A DNA stretch of 64,000 bases from Pectobacterium colocasium (GCF_020181655.1 NZ_CP084032.1:2790001-2854000); one strand, 5' to 3'. Positions 29,370 to 40,001 are shown, numbered from the stretch's first letter. Numbers and translations: made by a program. The notes: a model not told the origin generated them from the letters alone.

Positions 29370-29385
29370 TTGAATATATATTCAA
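29370..29385. promoter_or_regulatory. Perfect 16-base palindrome upstream of the chimeric gene
   Basis: TTGAATATATATTCAA is a perfect palindrome 20 bases before the start codon on the minus strand. It overlaps a second imperfect dyad (TTCAATATCGAATTAAAATTCAA). The position fits an operator, plausibly for the SorC-type regulator at 27126. The ribosome binding region between it and the start contains eight consecutive G residues (minus strand, 29357-29364). Confidence 0.45.
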
Positions 29386-29587
29386 TATCGAATTAAAATT
29401 CAAGTGAAGTTTTACAACCAACCGAAAAATTGTCCAACAGCAAAAACAGGAATAGCGAAGCAGCTCACAAATTGTTTACATTTTGCGCGAGGCGATAGCG
29501 GCAAGAGCCGGGAAAAAAAAGAGGCGAGAGGAATTTTTGCCGTTGTATCAGCAACGGCAACCGAGCGACGAACAAGGAGGCGCGACA

Positions 29588-29618
29588 TAAAAAATGCGGA
29601 TGACTTATGCCATCCGCA
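29588..29618 (-). terminator. Rho-independent terminator of pgpB
   Basis: On the minus strand TGCGGATG and CATCCGCA form an 8-pair stem over GCATAAGT, followed by TTTTTTA. It lies about 65 bases past the pgpB stop. Confidence 0.8.
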
Positions 29619-29681
29619 TGGTACGCGCTACAGGGGAATATCTATGGAGTATAACTTACAGCAGGAACAACAACTCAACGA

Positions 29682-30470
29682 CTACGAGGGTTTATTTTCG
29701 GCGGCATCCTCCTCCGCCTGTTCTGTAATTTCTTCATACTGGAGCGAGAGCGGGCCACACCAGCGCTGCGCCAGCCAGCTGGCGACGATCACCAGCAGCC
29801 CGCTAATTAACGTCGCCACCACCAGATCCTGCGGCCAATGCATGCCGAGCGCCAGACGGCTGCCCATGACGCCACTCGCCCAGAGCATCAGGATCACCAC
29901 CGTTTTATAATGTCGACGCGCCCACAGCAGCCCAACGCCCAGCAGCGCCCAAGTCGCTGCAAACAGGGTGTGCCCGGACGGGAAAGCAAAGCCGGTTTCA
30001 AACTGCCAGTGGCTACGCAGCCATTGCGGAATCTGTGTTTGATCCTGCAACTGCGTTTTCACCAGTTCCGAACGTTCTTTACGCGGCAACGAATAGAAAT
30101 AACTGTCATCTACCTGGTGATTTTTCTCCAGCCAGACGACATAGGGCCGAGATTCCTGTACCCACTCTTTAATCACCGATTTGATACCCTGACCCACCAG
30201 CACGGTAATCGCCATGATGACTAACAGACCGAGCGCGGGCTTCAGACGAAAACGCAGGCACCAGAGAAACCAAATACCCAGTACGATGCTGGTCAGAATG
30301 CCCCACGGCGACGTCACCGTTTCTGTAATCCAGAAAAGTACGCGTAACCAGAGCCCGTTATACTCCGGTTGCCACTGCCAACCGCTCACCCAGATAATCA
30401 TTGGCATAATCAGTAATAGCGCCGCACCAATGGTTGTTCGTTTGGCAATTTCGTACATAGTTTTTCCCAT
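29682..30470 (-). CDS. pgpB: Phosphatidylglycerophosphatase B (PAP2 family)
   Basis: 262-residue inner-membrane lipid phosphatase. PAP2 phosphatase motifs are present: KEWVQESRP (C1), PSGHTLFAATW (C2) and SRLALGMHWPQDLV (C3). About six membrane helices are visible. It dephosphorylates phosphatidylglycerol phosphate, undecaprenyl pyrophosphate and related lipids. It is divergent from ribA, as in E. coli. A second ATG (MYEIAKRT, 30458) may be the true start. Confidence 0.94.
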   Translation of the reverse strand: MGKTMYEIAKRTTIGAALLLIMPMIIWVSGWQWQPEYNGLWLRVLFWITETVTSPWGILTSIVLGIWFLWCLRFRLKPALGLLVIMAITVLVGQGIKSVIKEWVQESRPYVVWLEKNHQVDDSYFYSLPRKERSELVKTQLQDQTQIPQWLRSHWQFETGFAFPSGHTLFAATWALLGVGLLWARRHYKTVVILMLWASGVMGSRLALGMHWPQDLVVATLISGLLVIVASWLAQRWCGPLSLQYEEITEQAEEDAAENKPS

Positions 30471-30770
30471 AATACAGATAGTTTGTTCCCATAATTCAGT
30501 ATGATGCTTTGCAACAAAACTTTCACAATTCTATCAGAAAATCCGACATAGACTGTCAGTATGGCGTAAAATAGCGCTCAGTTCTGTCAACGAATCTGAA
30601 ACCAGATGGCAGTCTGGTGGCGTTATAGTTCAATTTTTGTGACGTTCTTAGACAGGCTTTTTTGCTAGTCAAGCGCGATAGGGCGCAGTAGGATTCGCCC
30701 CAGCACTTTTATTTTTAAAAAGCAGCTTTTTAGAAAAAGCTTTTTGGATACAGCATTTTTGGAGAAGAGT

Positions 30771-31364
30771 ATGCAGCTAAAAAGGGTGGCGGAAGCCAAG
30801 TTGCCTACCCCATGGGGCGATTTTTTGATGGTCGGTTTTGAAGAGATCGCCACGGGGCACGATCACCTTGCATTGGTCTATGGTGATATTTCCGGTTCAG
30901 TTCCCGTACTTGCCCGCGTGCATTCCGAGTGTCTGACAGGGGATGCGTTATTTAGCCTGCGTTGTGATTGCGGGTTCCAGCTTGAAGCCGCACTGGGTCA
31001 CATCGCCGAAGAAGGTCGCGGCGTACTGTTATACCACCGTCAGGAAGGCCGTAACATTGGGTTGCTCAATAAGATCCGCGCCTATGCGTTGCAGGATCTG
31101 GGTGCCGATACGGTGGAGGCCAACCAACAGCTTGGATTCGCCGCCGACGAGCGTGATTTCACACTGTGCGCTGATATGTTCAAGCTGCTGGGCGTTGATG
31201 AAGTCCGCCTGCTGACCAATAACCCGCAGAAAGTGAAAATACTCAACGAAGCAGGAATCAATATCGTCGAACGTGTGCCATTACTCGTCGGGCGCAACCC
31301 AAAGAATGAGAACTATCTGGCAACCAAAGCCGCCAAAATGGGACACATGCTGGATATGAAATAG
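30771..31364 (+). CDS. ribA: GTP cyclohydrolase II
   Basis: 197 residues from ATG 30771 after GGAGAAGAGT. It catalyses the first committed step of riboflavin synthesis. Zinc-binding Cys residues lie in [18 protein letters not shown] and the catalytic region is [22 protein letters not shown]. It is very close to E. coli RibA. The 300-base upstream gap to pgpB has an unusual dyad-rich leader (AAAAAGC/GCTTTTT repeated near 30716-30747) and no FMN riboswitch. The longer in-frame start at 30744 lies inside this leader and was not used. Confidence 0.97.
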   Translation: MQLKRVAEAKLPTPWGDFLMVGFEEIATGHDHLALVYGDISGSVPVLARVHSECLTGDALFSLRCDCGFQLEAALGHIAEEGRGVLLYHRQEGRNIGLLNKIRAYALQDLGADTVEANQQLGFAADERDFTLCADMFKLLGVDEVRLLTNNPQKVKILNEAGINIVERVPLLVGRNPKNENYLATKAAKMGHMLDMK

Positions 31365-31403
31365 CGATCCCACGTCGCGTCAGGATCGTATCTTTCAATG
31401 ACG

Positions 31404-31431
31404 ACAGCCGGTTTTTACCGGCTGTTTTATT
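31404..31431 (+). terminator. Rho-independent terminator of ribA
   Basis: ACAGCCGG and CCGGCTGT form an 8-pair stem over TTTTTA, followed by TTTATTT. It sits between the convergent ribA and OppA-like genes. Confidence 0.85.
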
Positions 31432-31435
31432 TGGT

Positions 31436-33067
31436 TCAGTGCTTGAGGATGTACATGTCTTGCGTGTAATAATCGCCGCGCACATTAGGCGAAAAACCAC
31501 CAATATAGGTTTTAACCATCTGAGGCTGGACGTAATAATAGATAGGCAATAATGGAATGTTTTTATCTAAAATATCCGAAGCCTGTTGATAAATAACCTC
31601 TTTATCTTGCTTATCCTTCACCGTCAGCGCTTTTTTCAACAACGCATCATATTCCGTATTACTGAATTTACCATTGTTGTTACTGTCATTGGTTTCCAAC
31701 GTATTCAGGAACGTACTGGCTTCATTGTAATCCCCCGTCCAGGATTGTCTGACCACTTCAAAATTCCCCATACGTACAGTATCCAGCATGGTTTTCCATT
31801 CCTGATTTTGCAGCGTCACTTCTGAGCCAAGATTCTTCTTCCACATTGAACTCGCGGCGATCGCCACACGCAAATGCGATTCAGAGGTGTTGTAAAGCAG
31901 GTTGAATTTCAGCGGATGTTTTTCATCAAATCCAGCTTCTTTCAACAGTTTTTTCGCTTCCTCGTTGCGCTGTTGCTGTGTCCAACTAGCCCATTCAGGA
32001 TCCTTACGCTGGAAGCCACCAATATTTTTAGGAATCAAACTGTAAGCAGGCGTCTGTCCCATACCCAACACATTATTGGCGATGATATCTTTATCTAAGC
32101 TGAGATCCAGAGCACGACGAACACGGGGATCGTCAAAAGGTGCCTTTTTCGTATTGAAGCGATAGAAGTAGGTACCGATCTGCGGTGCTACCTTCACTTC
32201 CTGCGGGTATTCTTTTTTCAATGATGCAAACTGGATCGGTGATAACAGCCCGGTAATGTCAACTTCACCGGACTTATAGCGATTCAGCTCCGCCGCCTGA
32301 GAACTGATCGGCAGGTACGTCACTTTGTTAATCACGGTATGCGCGTTATCCCAATACTGGCTATTGCGCGTGCCGACGATACGTTCGTTAACGACCCACT
32401 CGCTCAGCGTGTAGGGACCGCTGCTGACAAAATTGCCGACCTGCGTCCAGTTTTCCGGATGCTTTTCAATCACCGCTTTCGGTAATGGCACCAGTACATG
32501 GTAAGCCGACATTTCCAGGAAATAGGAAAGCGGATGCTCCAGCGTCACTTCAACGGTATGACTATCCAGCGCCTTGATACCCAAGGAATCTGGCGTTTTC
32601 TTGCCTGCCAGAATATCCGCCGCATTCTTCACATACATACTGGCGACATAGCTACCGTACGGTGACAGCGTTTTCGGGTCACCAAGACGTCGCCAGCTGT
32701 AAACCACATCATCAGCGGTAATCGGTGAACCATCGGACCATTTGGCATCAGGCCGCAGATGGAACGTCCACACCGTGTTGTCTTTATTCTCCCAGCGCTC
32801 CGCCAGTCGCGGTTCGATAGTGCCGTCATCGTCCACGCGAACCAGATTATCGAAGAAATCATTGATAATGTGGCCTTCTACATCGCTTTCCACCTTATGC
32901 GGATCCAACGATGCCGGCTCTGAACCGTTGCCTCGTACCAGTTCTTGCTTATCCGCCAGTACCGCCCCAGCAGGAACCTGGGCAGCAAAAGCCGATGTCA
33001 TCGCCCCTGCGGTACACAGCGTGAGCAGCAGCGAGTGTTTGAAGCGTTTTTTAATTAACTCATTCAT
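31436..33067 (-). CDS. OppA/MppA-like oligopeptide-binding periplasmic protein
   Basis: 543 residues from ATG 33067, preceded by an ideal AGGAGGTTAT. The signal peptide runs to about residue 28 (LCTAGAMTSAFA). The mature family 5 solute-binding protein has RGNGSEPASLDPHKVESDVEG and DGSPITADDVVYSWRRLGDP, typical of OppA/MppA. No permease or ATPase genes are adjacent, so it is an orphan binding protein that must share a transporter encoded elsewhere. It ends within five bases of the ribA terminator. Confidence 0.92.
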   Translation of the reverse strand: MNELIKKRFKHSLLLTLCTAGAMTSAFAAQVPAGAVLADKQELVRGNGSEPASLDPHKVESDVEGHIINDFFDNLVRVDDDGTIEPRLAERWENKDNTVWTFHLRPDAKWSDGSPITADDVVYSWRRLGDPKTLSPYGSYVASMYVKNAADILAGKKTPDSLGIKALDSHTVEVTLEHPLSYFLEMSAYHVLVPLPKAVIEKHPENWTQVGNFVSSGPYTLSEWVVNERIVGTRNSQYWDNAHTVINKVTYLPISSQAAELNRYKSGEVDITGLLSPIQFASLKKEYPQEVKVAPQIGTYFYRFNTKKAPFDDPRVRRALDLSLDKDIIANNVLGMGQTPAYSLIPKNIGGFQRKDPEWASWTQQQRNEEAKKLLKEAGFDEKHPLKFNLLYNTSESHLRVAIAASSMWKKNLGSEVTLQNQEWKTMLDTVRMGNFEVVRQSWTGDYNEASTFLNTLETNDSNNNGKFSNTEYDALLKKALTVKDKQDKEVIYQQASDILDKNIPLLPIYYYVQPQMVKTYIGGFSPNVRGDYYTQDMYILKH

Positions 33068-33279
33068 ATAACCTCCTGTTATATCCCCGTCATTCTTCAA
33101 GCGGCATTTCCGCGATTCCGAGGCATGGATGGGCAATAATTTTTACTTATTCCCCATGTAGTTAGCGTCACTACCACCTAACCACAATTCACCTGAGGAT
33201 TCGAGCATTTAATGTGGGAAAACGTGCGCTGGTGCAGAAGAAAAGTGCACCAGCGCGGCAGGACTGAACAGGAGTAACG

Positions 33280-35952
33280 TTACAGCATATTACGGATAAC
33301 GTAGTGCAGGATGCCGTCGTTCTGGTAGTAGGTCAGTTCGTTACGGGTGTCGATGCGGCAGCGGGTGCTGATGGTCTGCGTGTTACCACTGGTATCCGTG
33401 ATGTTGACCTCAACCGTCGCCCCCGGCGTCAGCTGATTTAGCCCCGTAATCGAGATTTGCTCGTCGCCGGTTAATTGCAGCGTCTTACGCGTCACACCGT
33501 CAGGAAACTCCAGCGGCAGAATCCCCATCCCAATCAGGTTAGAACGGTGAATACGCTCGAACGATTCGGCAATCACCACACGAACCCCCAGCAAACGCGG
33601 GCCTTTCGCGGCCCAGTCGCGGCTGGAGCCTGAACCGTATTCCTTCCCGGCAAACAGCGCCAGTGGCACATTGTCGTCCTTGTAGCGCATCGCCGCGTCA
33701 TAAATCGTCATCTCATTCTGCGACGGGATATGGCGGGTATAACCGCCCTCTTTACCCGGCACCATCTCATTACGAATACGGATGTTGGCAAACGTCCCGC
33801 GCATCATCACTTCGTGGTTACCGCGCCGTGAACCGTAAGAGTTGAACTCCGCGGTTTCGACGCCACGCTCCAGCAAATATTTCCCTGCCGGGCTATCGCG
33901 CTTGATATTACCGGCTGGCGAGATATGGTCGGTGGTGACCGAATCGCCCAACATCGCCAGAATACGCGCGTTGTGGATATCCTGAACCGGTTCAGGTTCT
34001 TTCCCCATTTCCAGAAAGAAAGGCGTCTGACGAATGTAGGTCGATTCTTCCGGCCATTGATAGGTAGGATTGTTATCGACCTCGATATCTTGCCACTCCT
34101 GCGTGCCTTCAAACACCGCCGCATATTGCTTGTGGAACATGCCCGCGCTGACATTCAATACCGCGTCTGCCACCGCTTTGGTCGAAGGCCAGATATCTTT
34201 CAGGAAGACGGCTTTTCCGTCACGATCTTCACCCAGCGGTTCTTGGGTCAGATCGACGTTCATATTCCCCGCCAGCGCATACGCGACCACCAGCGGCGGC
34301 GATGCCAGCCAGTTCGTTTTCACCAGCGGATGGATGCGGCCTTCAAAATTACGGTTGCCTGACAGCACCGCGCCAACCGTCAGATCGCCTGCTTTTATCG
34401 CGGCTTCGATCGCGTCCGGCAGCGGGCCGGAGTTACCGATACAGGTGGTACAGCCGTAACCGACCAGATTGAACCCCAGTTCATCAAGGTACGGCGTCAA
34501 TCCCGCTTTAGCATAGTAATCGGTTACGACGCGTGATCCGGGTGCCAACGACGTTTTCACCCACGGTTTGGTTTTCAGACCGCGCTCTACGGCATTTTTT
34601 GCCAGCAGCCCGGCTGTCATCAGCACGCTCGGGTTAGAGGTATTGGTGCAGGACGTGATCGCAGCGATCACGACCGCGCCTTGATGCAAACGGTGCGTTT
34701 CGCCTTCCAACGTGAATTCTTCATAGTCCGAACGATTCTTCACCGTGCTGACATCCAACTCCCGACTGGCTTTAAAGGCTTCTGGCACGCCAGGTAAAGG
34801 CACACGATCCTGCGGGCGTTTCGGCCCTGCCAGACTGGTTTCCACCGTCGCCAAATCCAGCGCGAGCTGGCTGGTAAATACCGGTTCATCCCCGGTATTA
34901 CGCCACAGCCCTTGCTGCTTACTGTAAGCTTCCACCAGTGCAATCTGTTCTTCCGCACGGTTGGTCAACCGCATGTAGTCCAGCGTGATTTGATCGATGG
35001 GGAAAAAACCGCAGGTCGCACCATATTCCGGTGCCATGTTGGCGATGGTCGCGCGATCCGCCAGCGGAAGCGAATCCAGTCCATCGCCGTAAAATTCCAC
35101 AAACTTGCCGACCACGCCGTGTTTACGCAGCATCTGCGTAACCGTCAGCACCAGATCGGTTGCCGTGATCCCTTCGCGCATCTTGCCGCTGAGTTTAACG
35201 CCGACCACATCGGGGATCAGCATCGACACCGGTTGCCCCAGCATCGCTGCTTCGGCTTCTATCCCGCCGACGCCCCAGCCGAGCACACCCAAACCGTTAA
35301 TCATCGTGGTATGTGAATCGGTTCCCACCAGCGTATCGGGATAGGCGAACTGTTTATCGCCCTGCTTTTCATGCCAGATGGCCTTAGCCAGATACTCCAG
35401 ATTCACCTGATGGCAAATCCCGGTTCCCGGCGGCACGACGCTAAAGTGGCTAAAGGCATTTTGCCCCCAGCGCAGAAACTCATAGCGTTCACGGTTACGC
35501 GCCATTTCCAGCTGTGTGTTATCCGTGAGCGCCTGACGATCGCCGAAGTGATCAACCGTCACCGAGTGGTCAATAACCAAATCAACTGGCGACAGCGGGT
35601 TAACCTTATTCACATCGCCGCCCAGTCGCTTCACCGCCGCCCGCATCGCTGCCAGATCGACCACGGCAGGCACGCCGGTAAAATCCTGCATTAATACACG
35701 CGCGGGACGATAGGCAATTTCCCGGTCAACGTGGCCTGTCTTCAGCCAGTCCACGACCGCCTGAAGGTCGTCCTGCTCGACCGTGTCGCCGTCCTGATGA
35801 CGCAATAAATTCTCCAGCAGCACCTTGAGTGACTTCGGTAATTTATCAATGTTACCGAGCGCTTTCGCCGCCTTCGGCAGGCTGTAATAATGGTAAATTT
35901 GCTGCTGTACCGTCAGTGTGTCCAGACAAGTGTCGCGAAGGTGTGATGACAT
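33280..35952 (-). CDS. acnA: Aconitate hydratase A
   Basis: 890 residues from ATG 35952 (GGAGGAAGC upstream; the frame opens earlier only through a TTG). It interconverts citrate and isocitrate with a [4Fe-4S] cluster. Cluster ligands are in SCTNTSNPS and [13 protein letters not shown]. Other hallmarks are [56 protein letters not shown] and [17 protein letters not shown]. It is the stress- and stationary-phase aconitase and can act as an RNA-binding regulator when the cluster is lost. In E. coli it also lies near ribA and pgpB. Confidence 0.97.
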   Translation of the reverse strand: MSSHLRDTCLDTLTVQQQIYHYYSLPKAAKALGNIDKLPKSLKVLLENLLRHQDGDTVEQDDLQAVVDWLKTGHVDREIAYRPARVLMQDFTGVPAVVDLAAMRAAVKRLGGDVNKVNPLSPVDLVIDHSVTVDHFGDRQALTDNTQLEMARNRERYEFLRWGQNAFSHFSVVPPGTGICHQVNLEYLAKAIWHEKQGDKQFAYPDTLVGTDSHTTMINGLGVLGWGVGGIEAEAAMLGQPVSMLIPDVVGVKLSGKMREGITATDLVLTVTQMLRKHGVVGKFVEFYGDGLDSLPLADRATIANMAPEYGATCGFFPIDQITLDYMRLTNRAEEQIALVEAYSKQQGLWRNTGDEPVFTSQLALDLATVETSLAGPKRPQDRVPLPGVPEAFKASRELDVSTVKNRSDYEEFTLEGETHRLHQGAVVIAAITSCTNTSNPSVLMTAGLLAKNAVERGLKTKPWVKTSLAPGSRVVTDYYAKAGLTPYLDELGFNLVGYGCTTCIGNSGPLPDAIEAAIKAGDLTVGAVLSGNRNFEGRIHPLVKTNWLASPPLVVAYALAGNMNVDLTQEPLGEDRDGKAVFLKDIWPSTKAVADAVLNVSAGMFHKQYAAVFEGTQEWQDIEVDNNPTYQWPEESTYIRQTPFFLEMGKEPEPVQDIHNARILAMLGDSVTTDHISPAGNIKRDSPAGKYLLERGVETAEFNSYGSRRGNHEVMMRGTFANIRIRNEMVPGKEGGYTRHIPSQNEMTIYDAAMRYKDDNVPLALFAGKEYGSGSSRDWAAKGPRLLGVRVVIAESFERIHRSNLIGMGILPLEFPDGVTRKTLQLTGDEQISITGLNQLTPGATVEVNITDTSGNTQTISTRCRIDTRNELTYYQNDGILHYVIRNML

Positions 35953-36198
35953 GCTTCCTCCCAAATTAACTTGCTATTCGTTATTCTGCATCGGGCGATC
36001 AATGAATAACCAGCCTGATCTTGCGGTCTTATTTAAAGATAACACAAACAAAAAATAACGTTTTTGCAACAAGACGATATGAATGCAGCGATAGCCGTTA
36101 GCTATTGAAAAGCGGTAGATCAAAATAAACGCTAATAGGAACGTGAAGGGGATAGCAGACAGTAAAAGCAGCAAGCAGAAGGGAGCGAAAGCAGAAGA

Positions 36199-36220
36199 GA
36201 AAAACGGCCCGAAGGCCGTC
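36199..36220 (-). terminator. Rho-independent terminator of the symporter gene
   Basis: Minus strand GACGGCCTTCGGGCCGTTTTT: a 6-pair GC stem with a T tract, 28 bases after the stop. Confidence 0.82.
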
Positions 36221-36248
36221 TGTCTCAGTGTATTAACCTGAAGCGAAT

Positions 36249-37553
36249 TTAGACATTTTCGGCCGCCATCACAGGTGCGTCTTCATCGGCATGCTCATGC
36301 TCTTGTTCTTCCAGTCCATGGTTTCGCTCCAGCTTGGCAACAACCGCAGTCGCCATACCGTTACCAATCACATTGGTCGCCGTGCGGCCCATATCCAGGA
36401 ACTGATCGATACCAATAATCAGCAAAATGCCCGCTTCGGGTAAACTGAACATCGGCAATGTCGCAGCAACCACGACGACGGCGGCACGCGCTACGCCAGC
36501 CATACCTTTACTGGTGATCATCAGCGTCAGCAGAATCAGGGTCTGCTCCGTCAAACTTAAGTGGATGTTGTAAGCCTGCGCGATAAACAGAATGGCAAAC
36601 GCCTGATAGATCATGGATCCGACAAGGTTAAAGGAATACCCCAACGGGAGCACGAAGCTGGTGATTTTTTTAGGCACGCCGAATTCGCTCAGCGCTTCCA
36701 TTGTTTTCGGATAGGCCGCTTCGCTACTAGCCGTCGCAAACGCCAGCATACTAGGCTCACGCAGCAGTTTGATCAGACCCCAGGTTGCTTTCTTACCGAG
36801 GAACAACGTCCCGGCACCAAACATGAGCCCCCATAGCAGCGCTAATCCAAGGTAGAACTCGCCGATAACTTTGCCAAAGTCGAGGAGAAGCCCCAGACCT
36901 TCGGTCGTAATAGATGACGCCAGCGAGGAAAACACGGCCAGCGGCGCTAATCGCATGACATAGTCCGTCACCCGAAACATCACTTTCGCCAGTGCTTCTA
37001 CCATCGTTTCCATGGTAACGGCATGCTTGGTTTGGCCTTTAACAAAAGCCAATGCAGAACCGAAGAACATCGAGAACACCAGAATCTGCAATATTTCGTT
37101 ATTCGCCATGGCTTCGACGATACTGCGTGGAAATATATGCGCAATGAAGCTTTTCAGCGTAAATCCGCCAGTGTTTACGCCAGTATCTACGGCTATTGGC
37201 GTACTTGGAATGGCGAGATTCATGCCAACACCGGGTTCAAAGATATTTGCCAACAACATACCAATAAAGAGGGATACCACTGAAGAGCAAATAAACCACA
37301 CCATGGCCTTCAGACCTATTCTGCCAACTGAGGAAGAATTCCCCATACTAGCAAGACCCGAGACCAATGTTGCGAATACCAATGGCGCAATAATCATTTT
37401 TATCAGGCGAAGAAAAACATCGGTCACTAGATTAAAGTAGGAAACGACGTCTTTGGCTTGCTGCTCAGTTAATACAGCATGACAGACCCCCCCGACAATA
37501 ATTCCGAGAACAATAGCCAAGGCAATAAAAAACAATAAGCTGTTCTTTTTCAT
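36249..37553 (-). CDS. Dicarboxylate/amino acid:cation symporter (DAACS family)
   Basis: 434 residues from ATG 37553 behind GAGGTTACT. The longer frame start lacks homology. It is a polytopic symporter of the GltP/DctA family. Recognisable elements are the N-terminal helices with DVFLRLIKMIIAPLVFATLVSGLA, the substrate-binding hairpin AFATASSEAAYPKTMEAL, LPLGYSFNLVGSMIYQAFAILF and DQFLDMGRTATNVIGNGMATAV. The C-terminus is His/Glu-rich. The likely substrate is a C4-dicarboxylate or acidic amino acid; sequence alone does not decide. Confidence 0.9.
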   Translation of the reverse strand: MKKNSLLFFIALAIVLGIIVGGVCHAVLTEQQAKDVVSYFNLVTDVFLRLIKMIIAPLVFATLVSGLASMGNSSSVGRIGLKAMVWFICSSVVSLFIGMLLANIFEPGVGMNLAIPSTPIAVDTGVNTGGFTLKSFIAHIFPRSIVEAMANNEILQILVFSMFFGSALAFVKGQTKHAVTMETMVEALAKVMFRVTDYVMRLAPLAVFSSLASSITTEGLGLLLDFGKVIGEFYLGLALLWGLMFGAGTLFLGKKATWGLIKLLREPSMLAFATASSEAAYPKTMEALSEFGVPKKITSFVLPLGYSFNLVGSMIYQAFAILFIAQAYNIHLSLTEQTLILLTLMITSKGMAGVARAAVVVVAATLPMFSLPEAGILLIIGIDQFLDMGRTATNVIGNGMATAVVAKLERNHGLEEQEHEHADEDAPVMAAENV

Positions 37554-38477
37554 AGTAACCTCATGGTAACAAATAGCGTTAGACAATACGCATTATTAGT
37601 AAGAACTCGCCGTTCGATGCATCCTCGTCATCATCCTGCGGTTTATCCCATTTTTCGTCGTAATATTGTCTGTATCTTGGTGTAGAATAATAGTTAATCG
37701 ATAATGTTATTGCTTCCCCATCAATAATAGAAGCCGAGAAATAACACAGAAGATATAACAGGAAGCGTCATAGTTAACTCATTTCATTCTTTCCCCACAA
37801 AAACCATTCAACATGACTACCCCTATTTTATTACAGGCTAAAATAAAGGAGTAACCTAGTCTATGTAACAATAAATTACGTTTCTTCATACCCCTCCTAT
37901 TTTCATTTTTAAATATCCATAAGGCACCAACCTTGGGGAAATAACTTAAATTGACGGTGTCATGAAAAATACGAAATCTGTCACTAATGAATTTTTTCCT
38001 ATCAAAAAATGTAGTAATCATTAATTAAGTTCGATAAATCACACGTGGGAAAACATCACTTACACCGCTGATTTAACCGCATAGGCTTCAAAAACCCACA
38101 GCGTCCTTTATTTAGCACGTTCCCTGCGTTAACGTCTCATCTCCCAGGCTATCGCGATCTTGCCAATTCCGAAGTGACTCTGGCGATCCATCACGTCGAT
38201 GTTCCCATCCCCGCCAAAAGCGGCCTATGGCGACCGCCACATCGCTTTACTTACCTTCGCCGTTAACCTCAGTAAAACAGCCCAGGAATGGCGAATGAAC
38301 ATTTGATGCTGAACGGTCAAAATCGCCTGAATTTCATACAACAATCATACATAAGGAGTATTTTGCAAGAAGCCTCACACTCTCTCGTTACGTTTTGTTG
38401 TAAAAAAACGACATGTAGCTATTCAACAATCATCAGCGCATGTGTTGATGGAAAAATAATAATAGAAAGGGGTTTCC
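37554..38477. other. Long gene-poor region between the symporter and gstA
   Basis: 924 bases without a supported gene. The first 480 bases are AT-rich and should hold the symporter promoter. An 80-codon minus-strand frame (37779-38021) has no recognisable features or ribosome binding site. From about 38040 to 38290 the composition becomes GC-richer and looks like eroded coding sequence, with all frames broken by stops. I could not identify its origin. Confidence 0.4.
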
Positions 38478-39086
38478 ATGAAACTGTTTTATAAAGCTGA
38501 AAGCAGTTCTCTATTTACACACATCGTTTTGATCGAATCCAAACTGGAATTCAAGCTGGAGAAGGTCAACCTGCGCACGAAAAAGACAGAGCGTGGAACC
38601 GACTATACGTTCATCAACCCGAAAGGAATGGTGCCAGCACTAGAGTTGGATGATGGTTCTGTTCTGACTGAAGGTGTCGCTATCGCCGTATACATCGCCG
38701 ATCTGGTTCCACACTGTAACCTTATCGCCCCGACCGGCAGCATGGCGCGCTACCATACTCTCGAATGGCTGAATTACATTTCTGCGGAGCTGCACAAAAC
38801 GTTTACGCCGCTTTTCCGTCCCGGCACGCCGGAAACGTATAAAGAGCTGCTGATGGAATATTTGCAGGTCAAATTTCGTTATATAAATCTGGTGTTAAGT
38901 GAACAAAACTATCTGGTCGCTAACCGTTTTAGTATCGCCGATGCGTATCTGTTTACCGTGATGCGCTGGGCACAGTCGCTAAAACTGGACATGTTCCGCT
39001 ACCCTGCACTAGCGGCTTACCTCGACCACATTGCCGAACGCCCTTCCGTCGCGACCGCGCTTAAGGTTGAAAGGTTGAAAGGTTGA
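38478..39086 (+). CDS. gstA: Beta-class glutathione S-transferase
   Basis: 202 residues in the two-domain GST fold: a thioredoxin-like N-terminal domain (MKLFYKAESSSLFTHIVLIE, NPKGMVPALELDDGSVLTEG) and a helical C-terminal domain (HTLEWLNYISAELHKTFTPLFRP, NRFSIADAYLFTVMRWA). The His of ELHKTFTPLF, equivalent to His106 of the E. coli enzyme, is kept. However the beta-class signature Cys10 is replaced by Ser10 (MKLFYKAESS against MKLFYKPGAC). The C-terminal residues VERLKG are encoded inside an 8-base tandem repeat. The ribosome binding site AAAGGGG precedes ATG 38478. Confidence 0.92.
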   Translation: MKLFYKAESSSLFTHIVLIESKLEFKLEKVNLRTKKTERGTDYTFINPKGMVPALELDDGSVLTEGVAIAVYIADLVPHCNLIAPTGSMARYHTLEWLNYISAELHKTFTPLFRPGTPETYKELLMEYLQVKFRYINLVLSEQNYLVANRFSIADAYLFTVMRWAQSLKLDMFRYPALAAYLDHIAERPSVATALKVERLKG

Positions 39087-39096
39087 AAGGTTGAAA
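39065..39096 (+). repeat. Four tandem copies of GGTTGAAA across the gstA stop
   Basis: GGTTGAAA is repeated four times without variation, followed by AAAT. The gstA stop TGA lies in the third copy. The unit is not a multiple of three, yet each reading phase meets a stop quickly, so copy-number change would alter only the last residues. Confidence 0.95.
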
Positions 39097-39110
39097 AAAT
39101 AGCATGCAAT

Positions 39111-39133
39111 AACGCCCCGACATTCGGGGCGTT
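39111..39133. terminator. Bidirectional terminator between gstA and pdxY
   Basis: AACGCCCCGA and TCGGGGCGTT form a perfect 10-pair stem over CAT. The position between two convergent genes suits termination of both, although the flanking T tracts are short. Confidence 0.75.
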
Positions 39134-39140
39134 ATACATT

Positions 39141-40001
39141 TTACGACAGGCGAATCGCCTGAAAATGATGACGCGGATTGGCAATCCCATCCTGAGCAGC
39201 GACCAGTTGCAGCTCATATTCATTCATCTCTTTCGTCACCAGCATGACTTCATAGACAGCCGCCGTCGTGTGCTCCAGCGCCTTATCCAAGGCCACTCCT
39301 TTCAGCAAGTTCACCAGCAGCAAGCCACTGGTTAAATCGCCCACGCCGACGGGCTGGCGTTCAAATTCCACCAGGGGACGGCTGATGTGCCAGGCATCCG
39401 TCGGCGTGACCAGCAGCATCTCGAAGCTGTCTTCACGCGCAGCCGCTCGGCTAAGGTGTTTGACCAGAACGATTTTTGGTCCTTTTTCACACAGCGCGCG
39501 CGCGGTTTCCACGGCCTCTGCCACGTTATGTACGGTGCGGCCACCGAGCAGTTCCAGTTCAGGCAGATTCGGCGCGATAATATCGGCCGCAAGCAACGAC
39601 TGCTGACAGTGAAACCCAGATACGCCGGGCGCGACAATGCAGCCTTTCTCTGGCGTTCCCATCACCGGATCGCAGAAATATAGCGCATCAGGATTGGCGG
39701 CTTTTACCTGACGGACAATCCCAAGGATATGTTCCCCTTGCTCCGCCGACCCGATATAACCACTCAGCACGGCATTACAGGTTTTCAGCTTGTCGATATT
39801 CGCAATCCCCTGCACCACGTCGGTCAGGTGACTCGCAGGCATTACACACCCCGTCCAGTGGCCGTATTGGGTATGGTTCGAGAATTGCACCGTATTCAAC
39901 GGCCAAACGTTTGCGCCCATCCGACGCATGGGAAACTCTGCCGCGCTGTTACCAGCATGACCAAAAACGACATGGGATTGGATGGAAAGTATATTTTTCA
40001 T
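39141..40001 (-). CDS. pdxY: Pyridoxal kinase PdxY
   Basis: 286 residues from ATG 40001 ([29 protein letters not shown]). The PfkB-like fold phosphorylates pyridoxal in the B6 salvage pathway. Key regions are [27 protein letters not shown] and the catalytic loop [16 protein letters not shown]. It lies downstream of tyrS on the same strand, with pdxH just beyond; the pdxH-tyrS-pdxY order is the one found in E. coli. Confidence 0.95.
   Translation of the reverse strand: MKNILSIQSHVVFGHAGNSAAEFPMRRMGANVWPLNTVQFSNHTQYGHWTGCVMPASHLTDVVQGIANIDKLKTCNAVLSGYIGSAEQGEHILGIVRQVKAANPDALYFCDPVMGTPEKGCIVAPGVSGFHCQQSLLAADIIAPNLPELELLGGRTVHNVAEAVETARALCEKGPKIVLVKHLSRAAAREDSFEMLLVTPTDAWHISRPLVEFERQPVGVGDLTSGLLLVNLLKGVALDKALEHTTAAVYEVMLVTKEMNEYELQLVAAQDGIANPRHHFQAIRLS

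Noticed and set aside
30471..30770. FMN riboswitch upstream of ribA
   Set aside because: The conserved RFN blocks are not present; the leader only holds A/T-rich dyads. The ribE upstream region also lacks one.
37779..38021. 80-codon minus-strand frame in the gap before gstA
   Set aside because: No ribosome binding site, no domain or signal, and composition typical of AT-rich spacer.
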